A stretch of 64,000 nucleotides of DNA from JACVRW01 sp963819115 (GCA_963819115.1 CAWFUR010000011.1:1550001-1614000); one strand, 5' to 3'. Shown: positions 42,565 to 51,816, numbered from the stretch's first letter. The notes: generated by a model from the sequence alone, not told the origin. Numbers and translations: made by a program.

Positions 42565-43476
42565 CACGCTGGGCGGCGGCTCTTTCCCGGGCTCGGCGGG
42601 CTCAGGCTTGGCCACGCCCGGCAGGGCGGCGCCCAGCTGTCCCAGCGCCTGGGTGATCTCGCTGGGGATGATCCACACCTTGTTCGACTCGCCCGCCGCG
42701 ATCTGCGGCAGGGTCTGCAGGTACTGGTAGGCGAGCAGCTTCGGATCGGCGTCGCCCTCGTGCACAGCCGCGAAGACGGTCTCGATCGCCTTCGACTGGC
42801 CCTGGGCCTCGAGGATCTGCGCCTCGCGCCGGCCCTCGGCCCGGAGAATGGCGCTCTGCTTCTCGCCCTCGGCGGTGAGAATCTGCGACTGCTTGACCCC
42901 CTCCGCGGTGAGAATCGCCGCCCGCCGGTCGCGCTCGGCGCGCATCTGCTTCTCCATGGCCTCCTGGATCGTGGCCGGCGGGTCGACCGACTTCAGCTCC
43001 ACCCGGTTCACCCGGATGCCCCACTTGCCGGTGGCCTCGTCCAGCACGATCCGCAGCGCGGAGCTCACCTTCTCCCGCGAGGTGAGCGTGTCCTCGAGCG
43101 TCATCCCGCCGCACACGTTGCGGAGCGTGGTGACCGTGAGCTGCTCGATCGCCGCGATGTAGTTCGCGATCTCGTACGTGGCCGACTTCGGGTCGGTGAC
43201 CTGGTAGTAGATGACCGTGTCGATCTGGATCACGAGGTTGTCCTCGGTGATCACCGGCTGCGGCGGGAAGGCCACCACCTGCTCGCGCAGGTCGATCAGC
43301 GGCTTGACCCGGTCCACGTAGGGCACCACGAGCGTGAGCCCCGCGTCCAGGGTCCGGTAGTAGCGCCCCAGGCGCTCCACCACACCGGCGCGGGCCTGGG
43401 GCACGATCCGGATCCCTCGCGACAGCGTGAAGAGGACGACGAACGCCACCACCAGCAATGCGATCAGGGTTGCCAC
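42562..43476 (-). CDS. SPFH/band-7 (stomatin/QmcA-like) membrane protein
   Basis: A 304-aa protein with one N-terminal helix (about 2-20), the SPFH domain (about 22-200; GVVERLGRYYRTLDAGLTLV and VDPPATIQEAMEKQMRAERD), and a coiled coil of repeated ILTAEG units (about 205-245). It is expected to oligomerise at the membrane in lipid domains. It lies 13 bases after the NfeD gene, the typical SPFH-NfeD pair. Confidence 0.9.
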   Translation of the reverse strand: MATLIALLVVAFVVLFTLSRGIRIVPQARAGVVERLGRYYRTLDAGLTLVVPYVDRVKPLIDLREQVVAFPPQPVITEDNLVIQIDTVIYYQVTDPKSATYEIANYIAAIEQLTVTTLRNVCGGMTLEDTLTSREKVSSALRIVLDEATGKWGIRVNRVELKSVDPPATIQEAMEKQMRAERDRRAAILTAEGVKQSQILTAEGEKQSAILRAEGRREAQILEAQGQSKAIETVFAAVHEGDADPKLLAYQYLQTLPQIAAGESNKVWIIPSEITQALGQLGAALPGVAKPEPAEPGKEPPPSV

Positions 43477-43489
43477 AGGCGGGAACCTC

Positions 43490-43915
43490 CTATTCCGAGA
43501 CGAGCGCCGTGGCGCCGTCGATCTTGAGCACTTCCACCCGCGTGCCGGGCTCCATCACACGATCCTCGTCGTACGCGCGGGCCGACCAGATCTCTCCGCC
43601 GAGCTTCACCGACCCGCCATGCGCGTCCACCCGCTCGAGCACCACGGCGGGCTTGCCGATCAGGGCGGCCACGCCCGTGCGCAGCTTCGCGGGTGTGTGC
43701 AGGTGGCGCCGGGCCACCGGCCGCAGCGCCACCACCGAGAAGATGGCCACGAGGATGAACACGATCCACTGGAGCGCCACGCCGCCACCGATGAGGGCCA
43801 CGACCCCGGCCGCGAGCGCGCCCGCAGCCACCAGCCCGAGGAAGAATCCGACCGTGGCGATCTCGCCCACGGTCAGCACACCGGCGGCGATCAGCCAGAG
43901 GACCCAATCTTCCAT
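43490..43915 (-). CDS. NfeD family membrane protein
   Basis: A 141-aa short NfeD: two or three helices (about 5-65) and a C-terminal OB-fold domain (about 80-140; LRTGVAALIGKPAVVLERVD, GGEIWSARAYDEDRVMEPGT). It partners SPFH proteins, and the pair here is adjacent and probably co-transcribed. A GGGGG run just before the ATG may act as the ribosome site. Confidence 0.88.
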   Translation of the reverse strand: MEDWVLWLIAAGVLTVGEIATVGFFLGLVAAGALAAGVVALIGGGVALQWIVFILVAIFSVVALRPVARRHLHTPAKLRTGVAALIGKPAVVLERVDAHGGSVKLGGEIWSARAYDEDRVMEPGTRVEVLKIDGATALVSE

Positions 43916-43957
43916 ACCCCCATTGTGGCCACCTCGACGGTCGGGGCACGCCGAGCT

Positions 43958-44821
43958 TCAGCCCGGTCCGCCTCCGAGGCACTCACGGGCGCCGGTCAGC
44001 GGGGTCCGGAGCAGGCCGCGGGCGCGTCCGGTATCGAGCGCGCAGTTGCGCGGGCGCTCGAGTCCGGCCTCCGCGATCGAGGTCCGCCTGATGGACTCCG
44101 GGCCGAGGCCCGCGGCCTCCGCGACCAGGCAGGCGAACTCGTAGCGGGTCACCACCTCGCTGCCGGCCACATTGAGCACCCCCCGCTCCGGGCGGTCCAC
44201 CAGCTCGAGGAGTGCGGCGGCCAGGTCGGCCACGAGCACAGGGCAGCGAAGCTCGTCGTCGAAGAACCCGAGCTCCCCGTCGCCGCGGGCGGCCTGGAGG
44301 GCGAGCGCCTCGTGGCGGCTCTCGCCGTCGCCTCCGTAGATCAGCGAGGTGCGAACGAGCACGGCCTCCGGGTGGGCGGCGGCCACGAGGCCCTCGGCAT
44401 CGGCCTTCGCCCGCCCGTAGTCGGTGATCGGGGACGGCGGGTCCGCCTCGGTGTAGGGCTCGGGCTTGGTGCCGTCGAAGATCACGTCGCTCGAGAGGTG
44501 CACGAGCCGTGCTCCCACCGCGTGGGCGGCCGCCGCCACGGCCTCCGCGCCACCCACCGTGGTCTCACGGGCGCCCTCGCCGACCTGGCGGTAGGCGGTG
44601 TGCACGACCGCCGAGGGCCGCACCTCCTCCATCGTCCGGCGCACGGCCTCGCCGTCCCTCACGTCGAGGCTCAGCCAGGTCGCGCCGCCGTCCCCCGGCG
44701 CGGCGCTGAGGTGGGTGGCCACCAGCGGGCGATCCTTGACCTGGCGCCGAAGCTCCGCGCCGAGGTATCCCGTTCCGCCGGTCACGAGGAGCGGGCCGGG
44801 CGTTCCTCGTCCCCCGCTCAC
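43958..44821 (-). CDS. RmlD-type SDR (dTDP-4-dehydrorhamnose reductase-like)
   Basis: A 287-aa extended SDR: nucleotide motif VTGGTGYLGAELRRQ, LSSDVIFDG, the catalytic YGRAK (Tyr and Lys present) and DLAAALLELVDRPERGVLNV. The family reduces dTDP-4-keto-sugars, but no other rhamnose gene is near, so it may be a MAT2B-like or general member. Its ATG overlaps the ftsY stop by four bases. Confidence 0.8.
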   Translation of the reverse strand: MSGGRGTPGPLLVTGGTGYLGAELRRQVKDRPLVATHLSAAPGDGGATWLSLDVRDGEAVRRTMEEVRPSAVVHTAYRQVGEGARETTVGGAEAVAAAAHAVGARLVHLSSDVIFDGTKPEPYTEADPPSPITDYGRAKADAEGLVAAAHPEAVLVRTSLIYGGDGESRHEALALQAARGDGELGFFDDELRCPVLVADLAAALLELVDRPERGVLNVAGSEVVTRYEFACLVAEAAGLGPESIRRTSIAEAGLERPRNCALDTGRARGLLRTPLTGARECLGGGPG

Positions 44822-45807
44822 GGCTCGAGGATGGCCCGGGCGAAGTCGTCTGCGTCGAACGGGCGAAGGTCCTCGAGCGTCTCCCCCACACCGATCATCT
44901 TCACCGGGACCCCGAGCTCCTGCGCGATCGCGAGGGCGATGCCCCCCTTCGCCGTGCCATCGAGCTTCGTGAGGACGATGCCGTCCACCTGCACCGCCTC
45001 CCGAAAGAGGAGCGCCTGCCGGAGCCCGTTCTGGCCGGTGGTGGCGTCGATGGTGAGCAGCGTCTCGTGCGGCGCGTCGGGAATCCGGCCGGCGATCACC
45101 TTTCGGATCTTCCGCAGCTCGTCCATGAGGTGCTGCTGGGTGTGGAGGCGCCCAGCGGTGTCGATGATCACCACGTCGTGGCCGCGGGCCTCGGCCGCCT
45201 CGATGGCGTCGTACACCACCGCCCCGGGATCGGATCCCGGCTCCCCGCGCACGATCTCGCAGCCCGCGCGCTCCGCCCAGGCCGTGAGCTGCTCCGACGC
45301 GGCGGCCCGGAAGGTGTCGCCCGCGGCCAGCAGCACCGACCTTCCCAGCTCCTTCTGCAGGTGCCAGGCCATCTTCCCGATCGTGGTGGTCTTGCCGGTG
45401 CCGTTCACCCCCACCACCAGGATCACCGTCGGGCTCGCCATGAGCGGGATCGTGTTCCCCTCCACCCGCGCGGTCTCGGCCAGCAGCTCGCGCAGCCGGC
45501 GCGTGAGGTCCTCGCCGCCGGTGAGGTCTCCGCTCACCACCTCGCCCTCGAGGCGCTCCACGATGCTCGCCGTGGTGGGGGCGCCCACGTCGGCGTAGAT
45601 CAGCGTCTCCTCCAGACGCTCGAACGCCTCGTCGTCGAGCGACTGGAACATCGTGGCCTGAAGCTCCGCGCCCAGTGCCTGGCGCGTCTTCGACATGTTC
45701 TCGCGCAGGCGGCGGAAGAAGCCTCCGCGCTCGGAGCCCTCGTCCTCGTTCGTGTCCTCCGCCGGCGCATCCCCGGTGGCGAACAGCTCCTGCCAGCTTC
45801 GGGCCAT
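44818..45807 (-). CDS. ftsY: Signal recognition particle receptor FtsY
   Basis: A 329-aa GTPase that receives the SRP-ribosome complex at the membrane. An acidic N-terminus of about 28 residues precedes the N domain. The G domain shows GVNGTGKTTTIGKMAWHL, AAGDTFRAAASEQL, DTAGRLHTQQHLMDEL and LTKLDGTAKGGIAL. The ATG at 45807 is chosen because a TATCCT hexamer lies nine bases upstream; the frame continues upstream into smc without homology. Confidence 0.96.
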   Translation of the reverse strand: MARSWQELFATGDAPAEDTNEDEGSERGGFFRRLRENMSKTRQALGAELQATMFQSLDDEAFERLEETLIYADVGAPTTASIVERLEGEVVSGDLTGGEDLTRRLRELLAETARVEGNTIPLMASPTVILVVGVNGTGKTTTIGKMAWHLQKELGRSVLLAAGDTFRAAASEQLTAWAERAGCEIVRGEPGSDPGAVVYDAIEAAEARGHDVVIIDTAGRLHTQQHLMDELRKIRKVIAGRIPDAPHETLLTIDATTGQNGLRQALLFREAVQVDGIVLTKLDGTAKGGIALAIAQELGVPVKMIGVGETLEDLRPFDADDFARAILEP

Positions 45808-45816
45808 CCGCCGGTG

Positions 45817-45822
45817 AGGATA
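45817..45822 (-). promoter_or_regulatory. Candidate -10 element (TATCCT), ftsY
   Basis: TATCCT on the minus strand, nine bases before the ATG at 45807. The surrounding block GCCGCCTATCCTCAC is identical to that before thiD. Confidence 0.45.
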
Positions 45823-45827
45823 GGCGG

Positions 45828-48800
45828 CTAGGCCGCGGCTTCCTCCACCGTGCGGCCGCCGAGCTTGCGCGAGATCACCTGCGAGACGCCGTCCCCGCCC
45901 ATGCTCACGCCGTAGAGCGTGTCGGCCGCGTCCATGGTGCGCTTCTGGTGGGTCACCACGATGAACTGGGCCCGGTCGGAGTAGCGGGCCACCAGCTGGA
46001 GGAAGCGATCGATGTTGATGTCGTCGAGCGCCGCCTCCACCTCGTCGAGGATGTAGAAGGGGCACGGGCGGGCCAGGAAGACGGCGAACATGAAGGCCAG
46101 CGCAACGAGCGACTTCTCGCCGCCCGAGAGCAGCGACAGGCGCTTCGCGGACTTCCCGGGCGGGGTGACCTCGATCTCCACGCCCATCTCCGGGCTCTCG
46201 CCGTCGGGGGCGTCCTCGTCGGGCGCGCCGGCCTCGTCTCCTGGGGCCGACTCCCCGCCCACCACCGACCGCGGCGTCTGGTCGGCGCGCACGAGGCGCA
46301 GAGCTCCGCGGCCGCCGGGGAAGAGGTGCTGGACCACCTCCTCGAAGTTGCGGGCAGCCGCCTCGAAGGTCTCCTCGAAGCTCTGCCTGATGCGCTTGTC
46401 GGTCTCCTTGATCAGCCCCTCGAGCTCGGCCAGGGCGTCCTCCAGGTCGCTCCGCTGCGCCTCGAGCTCGTCGACGTGGGCCACAGCCTCCTCGTACTCC
46501 TGCGCAGCCAGCGGGTTCACCGGTCCGAGCTGCTCCCGGCGGCGCTGGAGACGCTCGACACGCGCCTCCAGGGAATTGCGCTCCTCCTCGGGCAGGGGAT
46601 CGGACGATGGCTCGGGCTCCAGGCCGAGGCGGGTGGCCAGCTGGCCCAGCTCGCGCCCCACTTCCTCCGCCGCGTCCCGCGCGCGCTGCGCGGTGACCTC
46701 GGCGGTGGTGACCGCATCGCTTCCCCGCTTGAGCCGTCCCCGGAGCTCGGCCTCCTCCTGGGCACAGGCCCGCAGTGCGGACGACGTCTCCTCACCGGTG
46801 GCCGCGCCCGCGGCCAGCTCGGCGGCAAGCGCGTCGCGCTGGGCCTCCACGCCGCCAAGCGCGGCCTCGAGTGCCGCGGTGGTGCGCGCGGCCGCGCGCA
46901 CCAGGTCGCGATCGGCCTCGATCCCCACCCGCAGCGTGGCCAGCGAACGCACGCGGTCCGCCCGCTCCCGCTCCGCCCGCTCGGCCAGGTGGCGCTCGGC
47001 CCGCAGGTCGGCCGACAGCTCCGCGCGGCGGACCGTGTCGGGCCCCTCGCCCGGAGCCTCCCGGCGGCGCTCGAGCAGCCAGCCGAGCCGCTCGGCCGTC
47101 TCCGCGGCCTCGGCCAGCTCGCGCCCGGCCGCGCGCACGGCGCCCTCGGCCTCCTCGCGGGCGCCGTCCGCGGCCCCGATCACCTCCGCCGCGCGCTCGA
47201 CGCTCGCACGGGCCTCACGCTCGGATGTGGCGGCACGCTCGGAGGCGGCCACGATCCCCTCGCGCCGCCCAAGCTCCTCCAGCAGGCGCTCACCGCCGCC
47301 AGGGGGAGCCTGCGACAGCTCGCCCGTGGAACCGTCGAGCAGCCGGCCGCCGCGTGTGACGGCCACTCCGCGGAAGGAGCCGGACACCGACCTCAGGGAG
47401 TCCACGACCCAGACATCGCCCAGCAGGCGATCGGCGAGCTTGGCCACCCGCCGCTCGGGCCGCACATGGGTGAGCAGGCGGGTCGCGCCCGGCGCGGGCG
47501 CCTGGCCCGCCGGACGCCCGTGGGCCCGCGAGCTGACGAGCGCGGTGCCGCCGCGATCCTCGCTGCGGTCGAGCAGCTGCTCCCCCTCGGCCAGGTCCTC
47601 CACCACCGCTGCGGTGAGCCGAGAGCCGAGAGCGGCGGCCAGGGCGGGCTCGTAGCCGGCCTCGGCCGTGATGCCCTCCACAAGTCCCGGCCCCGCGCCC
47701 TCGGCCGTGCCGGCGGCCCCGCGCACGAGCCGGTTGAGGGCCGCGAGCTGCGACCCGGCCTCCGCCGCCTCGGCGCGCGCGGCCTCCACCGCCCGCTCGG
47801 CCTCCCGGCGGGAGGTGCGTGCCTCGTCGGCGCTGCGCTCGGCGGCCTGGAGCACCTCGCGGCGCTCGGCCACGGCCCGCTCGAGGGCGCTGAGCGCGCC
47901 GCGGGTCTCCTCCAGCTCGGACTCGAGCCCGGCGAGCTCCTCGGCCCGGCGCTCGTCCGCCTGGGCGTCGAGGCGTGAGAGCTCACGCTCCAGGGCTCGC
48001 ACCCGCTCCGAGGGCAGGAGAACGTGCCAGGCCTCGCCGCCCTCGCCCTGCCGCGGAGGCTCCGGGAGCCGCTCGTCGGGCATCTCGTCGCGCTCCTCGG
48101 CCAGGTGGGCGGCCTCGGCCTCCATCAGCTCGAGCTGGCTCTCGCGACGCCGGCCGCGGTCCTCGGCCGCGGACCCCTGGTCGCGTACCCGCTCGAGACG
48201 CATCTGAATGCGATCGGCGGCGGAGCCGGCGTCGAAGCGCCGCGACTGGATCTGCTCCCGCGCGCGGTTGTGGGCGGCGAACGCCTCCTCGGCGGCCTCA
48301 CGCCTGCGGGCCACCTCCCCGAGCAGCCGCTCCGCCTCGTCGCGCTCGGCCGCGGCGTCGCGCGCCCGGACCTCGGCCTCCGCCAGCTCGGCCCGTGTGC
48401 GGCGTGCGGCGTCGGCGGTGAGGGTCATGCGCGCCTCCAGCGACTGGCGCTCGATGCGCTCGTGCAGCTCGGCAGCCTCGGCCTGGCGCTTCAGCGGCCG
48501 GAGCCGGGAGCGGGCCTCGCGCTCCACGTCGAGCGAGCGCGACAGGTTCTCCTCGGTGCGCTCGAGCTTGAGCTGCGCGCGGCGGCGGCGCTTGCGGTGC
48601 TTCCCGAGCCCGGCCGCCTCCTCGATCATCAGCCGCCGCTCGCGCGGACGCGAGAGCACGATCGCCTCGACCTTGCCCTGGGAGACGACCGAGTGCATCT
48701 CCTTCCCGAGCCCCGAGTCGGAGAGCACCTCGAGCACGTCCACCAGCCGGCAGCGGGCGCCGTTGAGCCGGTACTCGCCCTCGCCGTCGCGGTCGAGCTT

Positions 48801-49106
48801 GCGAAGGATCGAGATCTCGGAGAAGTCGGTGGGCAGCGCGCCGTCCGAGTTGTCGATCACCACCTCCACCTCGGCCGAGCTGGAGCCGCCGACGCCGTGG
48901 CCGCCGGCGAAGATCACGTCCTTCATGGACTGCCCGCGCACCGCCAGCGGGCTCTGCTCGCCGAGCGCCCACAGCACCCCGTCGGTGATGTTGGACTTGC
49001 CCGAGCCGTTCGGGCCGACGATCACGGACACGCCCGGACCGAACTCCAGCTTGGTCCGGGACGGGAAGGACTTGAAGCCCTTCATCGAGATCGACCTGAG
49101 GTGCAT
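45828..49106 (-). CDS. smc: Chromosome segregation protein SMC
   Basis: A 1092-aa condensin ATPase. Walker A is GPNGSGKSN (31-39). Two long coiled coils flank a hinge around residues 490-610. The C-terminal signature is LLSGGEKSLVALAFMFAVFL with Walker B FYILDEVEAALDD. It is slightly shorter than the usual about 1180 aa, mainly in the coils. It is coupled to rnc (its ATG overlaps the rnc stop) and precedes ftsY, the standard order. Confidence 0.96.
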   Translation of the reverse strand: MHLRSISMKGFKSFPSRTKLEFGPGVSVIVGPNGSGKSNITDGVLWALGEQSPLAVRGQSMKDVIFAGGHGVGGSSSAEVEVVIDNSDGALPTDFSEISILRKLDRDGEGEYRLNGARCRLVDVLEVLSDSGLGKEMHSVVSQGKVEAIVLSRPRERRLMIEEAAGLGKHRKRRRRAQLKLERTEENLSRSLDVEREARSRLRPLKRQAEAAELHERIERQSLEARMTLTADAARRTRAELAEAEVRARDAAAERDEAERLLGEVARRREAAEEAFAAHNRAREQIQSRRFDAGSAADRIQMRLERVRDQGSAAEDRGRRRESQLELMEAEAAHLAEERDEMPDERLPEPPRQGEGGEAWHVLLPSERVRALERELSRLDAQADERRAEELAGLESELEETRGALSALERAVAERREVLQAAERSADEARTSRREAERAVEAARAEAAEAGSQLAALNRLVRGAAGTAEGAGPGLVEGITAEAGYEPALAAALGSRLTAAVVEDLAEGEQLLDRSEDRGGTALVSSRAHGRPAGQAPAPGATRLLTHVRPERRVAKLADRLLGDVWVVDSLRSVSGSFRGVAVTRGGRLLDGSTGELSQAPPGGGERLLEELGRREGIVAASERAATSEREARASVERAAEVIGAADGAREEAEGAVRAAGRELAEAAETAERLGWLLERRREAPGEGPDTVRRAELSADLRAERHLAERAERERADRVRSLATLRVGIEADRDLVRAAARTTAALEAALGGVEAQRDALAAELAAGAATGEETSSALRACAQEEAELRGRLKRGSDAVTTAEVTAQRARDAAEEVGRELGQLATRLGLEPEPSSDPLPEEERNSLEARVERLQRRREQLGPVNPLAAQEYEEAVAHVDELEAQRSDLEDALAELEGLIKETDKRIRQSFEETFEAAARNFEEVVQHLFPGGRGALRLVRADQTPRSVVGGESAPGDEAGAPDEDAPDGESPEMGVEIEVTPPGKSAKRLSLLSGGEKSLVALAFMFAVFLARPCPFYILDEVEAALDDINIDRFLQLVARYSDRAQFIVVTHQKRTMDAADTLYGVSMGGDGVSQVISRKLGGRTVEEAAA

Positions 49107-49798
49107 CAGCCGGTGGCCTCTTGCTCGAGGGCGTTGAGCGCGTGGAGGGCGGCCTCCTGCTCAGCGCCCTTCTTCGTCTTTCCCTCTCCGCGGCCGACCT
49201 CCTCCCCGTCCACCTCGGCGACGACCAGGAAGCTGCGCTCGTGCGCCGGGCCCTGCTCGGCCACGGTGCGGTACTCCACAAGCTCGGCCCGACGGGCGAG
49301 CCGCTCCTGGAGCACGGACTTGTAGTCCACTGGGTGCTCCAGGGACTCGTCGATCTCCTCGGCGAACGCATCCACCACCGCCGGCGCCGTGCGCTCGAAC
49401 CCGAAGGCGAGGTAGGACGCTCCGATCACCGCCTCGCACACCGAGGCGAGCACCCGCTCCGACTCGACGAGCGTGCGCGCTCCACGCCCGGCGCCGCCGT
49501 CGGGCGCCTGGTCGCGCAGGGCACCGGGCACGCCGAGCTCTCGTGCCACCCGGGCGCACGACGCTCCGCTCACGGCCTGAGCGCGCACCTTGGTGAGGCG
49601 CCCCGCGCCGTAGCGCTCGAAGCGCGGGAACAGGTGGGTGGAGACCGCGAGGCTCAGGACGACGTCTCCGAGGAAGGCCAGGCGCTCGTAGGAGTCGGAC
49701 CGGTGCTCCACCCACGAGGCGTGGGTGAACACCTGCTGCCGGAGCGGGTCGGGCAGCTCGTCGAGGAGATCGCGGAGGGTCTCACGCTTCTGCGGCAT
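49106..49798 (-). CDS. rnc: Ribonuclease III family protein with altered metal site
   Basis: A 230-aa protein with an N-terminal RNase III domain (about 5-150) and a C-terminal dsRNA-binding domain (about 158-226; DYKSVLQERLARRAELVEY, GKTKKGAEQEAALHAL). In the signature YERLAFLGDVVLSL, the Glu matching E. coli E41 is Ala, while Asp45 is kept. In VLASVCEAVIGASYL, the position of Asp114 is Ser and Glu117 is kept. Two of four canonical metal ligands are therefore missing. It sits between acpP and smc, the normal rnc locus, and overlaps acpP by 17 bases. Confidence 0.88.
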   Translation of the reverse strand: MPQKRETLRDLLDELPDPLRQQVFTHASWVEHRSDSYERLAFLGDVVLSLAVSTHLFPRFERYGAGRLTKVRAQAVSGASCARVARELGVPGALRDQAPDGGAGRGARTLVESERVLASVCEAVIGASYLAFGFERTAPAVVDAFAEEIDESLEHPVDYKSVLQERLARRAELVEYRTVAEQGPAHERSFLVVAEVDGEEVGRGEGKTKKGAEQEAALHALNALEQEATG

Positions 49799-50030
49799 GG
49801 GCGGCGACGAAGTCCGCGGCCTGGCCGACGGTGAGGATCCCGGCGGCCTCCTCGTCGGGTATCCGGATGCCGTAGCTGTCCTCCAGCTCCACGACGAGCT
49901 CCACCAGATCCAGCGAGTCGGCCTCGAGGTCCTCCTTGAAGCGGGTGTCCTCGGCGATCCGTGCCGGGTCCACCTCCAGTTCTGCGGACAGGTGGTCGCG
50001 GATGCGCTGGAGCACCTCAGCGCGTTCCAT
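49782..50030 (-). CDS. acpP: Acyl carrier protein
   Basis: An 82-aa acidic helical protein with the phosphopantetheine serine in EADSLDLVELVVELEDSYGI (S39). It carries growing acyl chains in fatty-acid synthesis. It lies between plsX and rnc and overlaps both genes by about 15 bases, indicating coupled translation. Confidence 0.95.
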   Translation of the reverse strand: MERAEVLQRIRDHLSAELEVDPARIAEDTRFKEDLEADSLDLVELVVELEDSYGIRIPDEEAAGILTVGQAADFVAAHAAEA

Positions 50031-51066
50031 CGCCGGCTCCCCCAGAGCCGCTCGCGGTGCTCTCCTGCGTCACCACGGCGACGCTACCAGCGCCCGCGGA
50101 CCGCAGGGCACCCGCGGCCTTGAGTGCCGTGGCGGTGCGCTCCACCATGTCCTCGTCCACGGCGCGCCGGGCCAGGGCGATCGCGCTGGCGATCCCCTTG
50201 GGGCCGAAGCTGCCATGGGCCACCACCACCGGCTTGCGGAGGCCGAGCAGGATCGCGCCCCCCACGCCCTCCGGATCGAGACGCTCGCGCAGGCGGTTCA
50301 CCTGGCCGCGGATCAGCAGGCCCCCGAGCGCCGACACGGGGCTCCCCTTCACGGCGTCCCGGATCGACTCACGAACGAGGCGCGAGGTGCCCTCCAGCAC
50401 CTTCAGGGCGACGTTGCCGGTGAAGCCGTCGGTGACCACCACGTCCGCTCGTGCACCGGGCAGGTCGAAGCCCTCGATGTTCCCCACGAACTCCAGGCCG
50501 CCGGACTCCACGATCCGCTCGTGGGCCGCCTGCACGTCGGGTGTGCCCTTCCCGGACTCCTCCCCCACCGAGAGCAGGCCCACGCGCGGGCGCTCGAGGC
50601 CGTAGACGGCCTGCATGAAGCAGGACCCCATGTGGGCGAACTGGACGAGGTGCTCGGGCCGCACCTCCACGCTCGCGCCGGCGTCCAGCAGCAGCACCGG
50701 CCCGCCGGGGATCGGGAGCAGCACGGCAAGCGCCGGGCGGTAGACGCCCCGGATGCGCTTGACCTGCAGCGTGGCCGCGGCGAGCGTCGGCCCGGTGCTG
50801 CCCGCGGACACGAGCGCCTCGGCGCGGCCCTCGGCCACCGCGCGCGCGGCCTGGACGATGGATGCGTCGGGTGTGGACCGAACGGCCTGGGCGGGATCCT
50901 CGCCCGAGCCGATGGTGTTCGGCGCGTCCACCACCTGCACCCTTCCGGCGGGGGGGCCCACCTCGGCGGCGGGACCGAACAGCAGCACGTCGACGCCGGA
51001 CCTGCGCGCCCCCTCGGCGACCGCGCCCGGCCCCTGATCGGCGCCGTTCGCGTCGACCGCGATCAC
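50017..51066 (-). CDS. plsX: Phosphate acyltransferase PlsX
   Basis: A 349-aa peripheral membrane enzyme that turns acyl-ACP into acyl-phosphate, the start of phospholipid synthesis. Visible blocks are IAVDANGADQGP at the N-terminus, ALVSAGSTGPTLAAATL, VGLLSVGEESGKGTPDVQAA and VVVTDGFTGNVALKVLEGTS. It starts with GTG three bases after rpmF, followed by acpP, the conserved rpmF-plsX-acpP unit. Confidence 0.95.
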   Translation of the reverse strand: MIAVDANGADQGPGAVAEGARRSGVDVLLFGPAAEVGPPAGRVQVVDAPNTIGSGEDPAQAVRSTPDASIVQAARAVAEGRAEALVSAGSTGPTLAAATLQVKRIRGVYRPALAVLLPIPGGPVLLLDAGASVEVRPEHLVQFAHMGSCFMQAVYGLERPRVGLLSVGEESGKGTPDVQAAHERIVESGGLEFVGNIEGFDLPGARADVVVTDGFTGNVALKVLEGTSRLVRESIRDAVKGSPVSALGGLLIRGQVNRLRERLDPEGVGGAILLGLRKPVVVAHGSFGPKGIASAIALARRAVDEDMVERTATALKAAGALRSAGAGSVAVVTQESTASGSGGAGDGTR

Positions 51067-51069
51067 GGT

Positions 51070-51270
51070 CTACGAGTCGTCGTCGCCGGAGCCGGGACGC
51101 TGGACGATGACCTCACGCCCGGCGTAGGTACCGCAGTTCGGGCATACCCGATGAGGCAGGCGCGGCTCGTGGCAGCGCGGGCAGTGACGAAGGGTGGTGG
51201 CCTCCATCTTGTGCTGCGAGCGCCGCTTGTTGGTGCGCGAGTGCGACTGTCTTTGCTTGGGGACGGCCAT
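51070..51270 (-). CDS. rpmF: Ribosomal protein bL32 (zinc-ribbon form)
   Basis: A 66-aa large-subunit protein: AVPKQRQSHSRTNKRRSQHK at the start, then CPRCHEPRLPHRVCPNC with four cysteines for zinc. It has a short acidic end. A TACACT hexamer lies 10 bases before the ATG. It follows the DUF177 gene by 24 bases. Confidence 0.95.
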   Translation of the reverse strand: MAVPKQRQSHSRTNKRRSQHKMEATTLRHCPRCHEPRLPHRVCPNCGTYAGREVIVQRPGSGDDDS

Positions 51271-51280
51271 GAGGCTGGCC

Positions 51281-51286
51281 AGTGTA
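51281..51286 (-). promoter_or_regulatory. Candidate -10 element (TACACT), rpmF
   Basis: TACACT on the minus strand, 10 bases before the ATG at 51270. Confidence 0.4.
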
Positions 51287-51294
51287 GCGGCGCG

Positions 51295-51810
51295 TCAGTC
51301 GAGCCGGAGCTCGCGCAGGGCCGCCCAGCGCTCGTCGGGGGCGCTCTCGTGCACATGCGCGGGGCCCGCCATGTTCAGGTTCTCGCCGCACACGGGACAG
51401 AGCCCGAGGCAGTCGTCGCGGCAGACGATCCGCACCGGGAGCGAGAGCGCGAGGGCGTCGCGGGCCCAGGACTCCACGTCCAGCTCGTCGCCCTCCAGGT
51501 ACGGGGAGCGGAGATCCTCGATCGCCCCGGGTTGATCCACCTCCCGCGCATCCACCGCGACCCTGTCGGTGGCGGGGTCGAGGCAGCGCATGCAGAGGCC
51601 GCGGAGGTCGGCGTCGAAGCGGAGGCGCAGCGACCAGCCGGTGGTGGTGTGCGCGATGTCGAGCGTTGCGTCGAGGCTGTCACCGCGAACCCCGTAATGC
51701 TGGCCGCCGAACTCGAACCCCTCCACGGGCACGCGAATGGGGAGGCGGCGTCCCTCGCCCGAGGAGAGGGAGAGCCGCCCGAGATCGAGGGTCTCGGTCT
51801 GCTGGCCCAT
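51295..51810 (-). CDS. yceD: DUF177 / YceD family protein
   Basis: A 171-aa protein of the YceD family, which is found directly before rpmF in most bacteria and is linked to 23S rRNA and ribosome assembly. The conserved features are LRGLCMRCLDPATDRVAVDA and the C-terminal CRDDCLGLCPVCGENLN with a probable zinc site. A TAATCT hexamer six bases before the ATG suggests a leaderless transcript. Confidence 0.88.
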   Translation of the reverse strand: MGQQTETLDLGRLSLSSGEGRRLPIRVPVEGFEFGGQHYGVRGDSLDATLDIAHTTTGWSLRLRFDADLRGLCMRCLDPATDRVAVDAREVDQPGAIEDLRSPYLEGDELDVESWARDALALSLPVRIVCRDDCLGLCPVCGENLNMAGPAHVHESAPDERWAALRELRLD

Positions 51811-51816
51811 GGCCCG

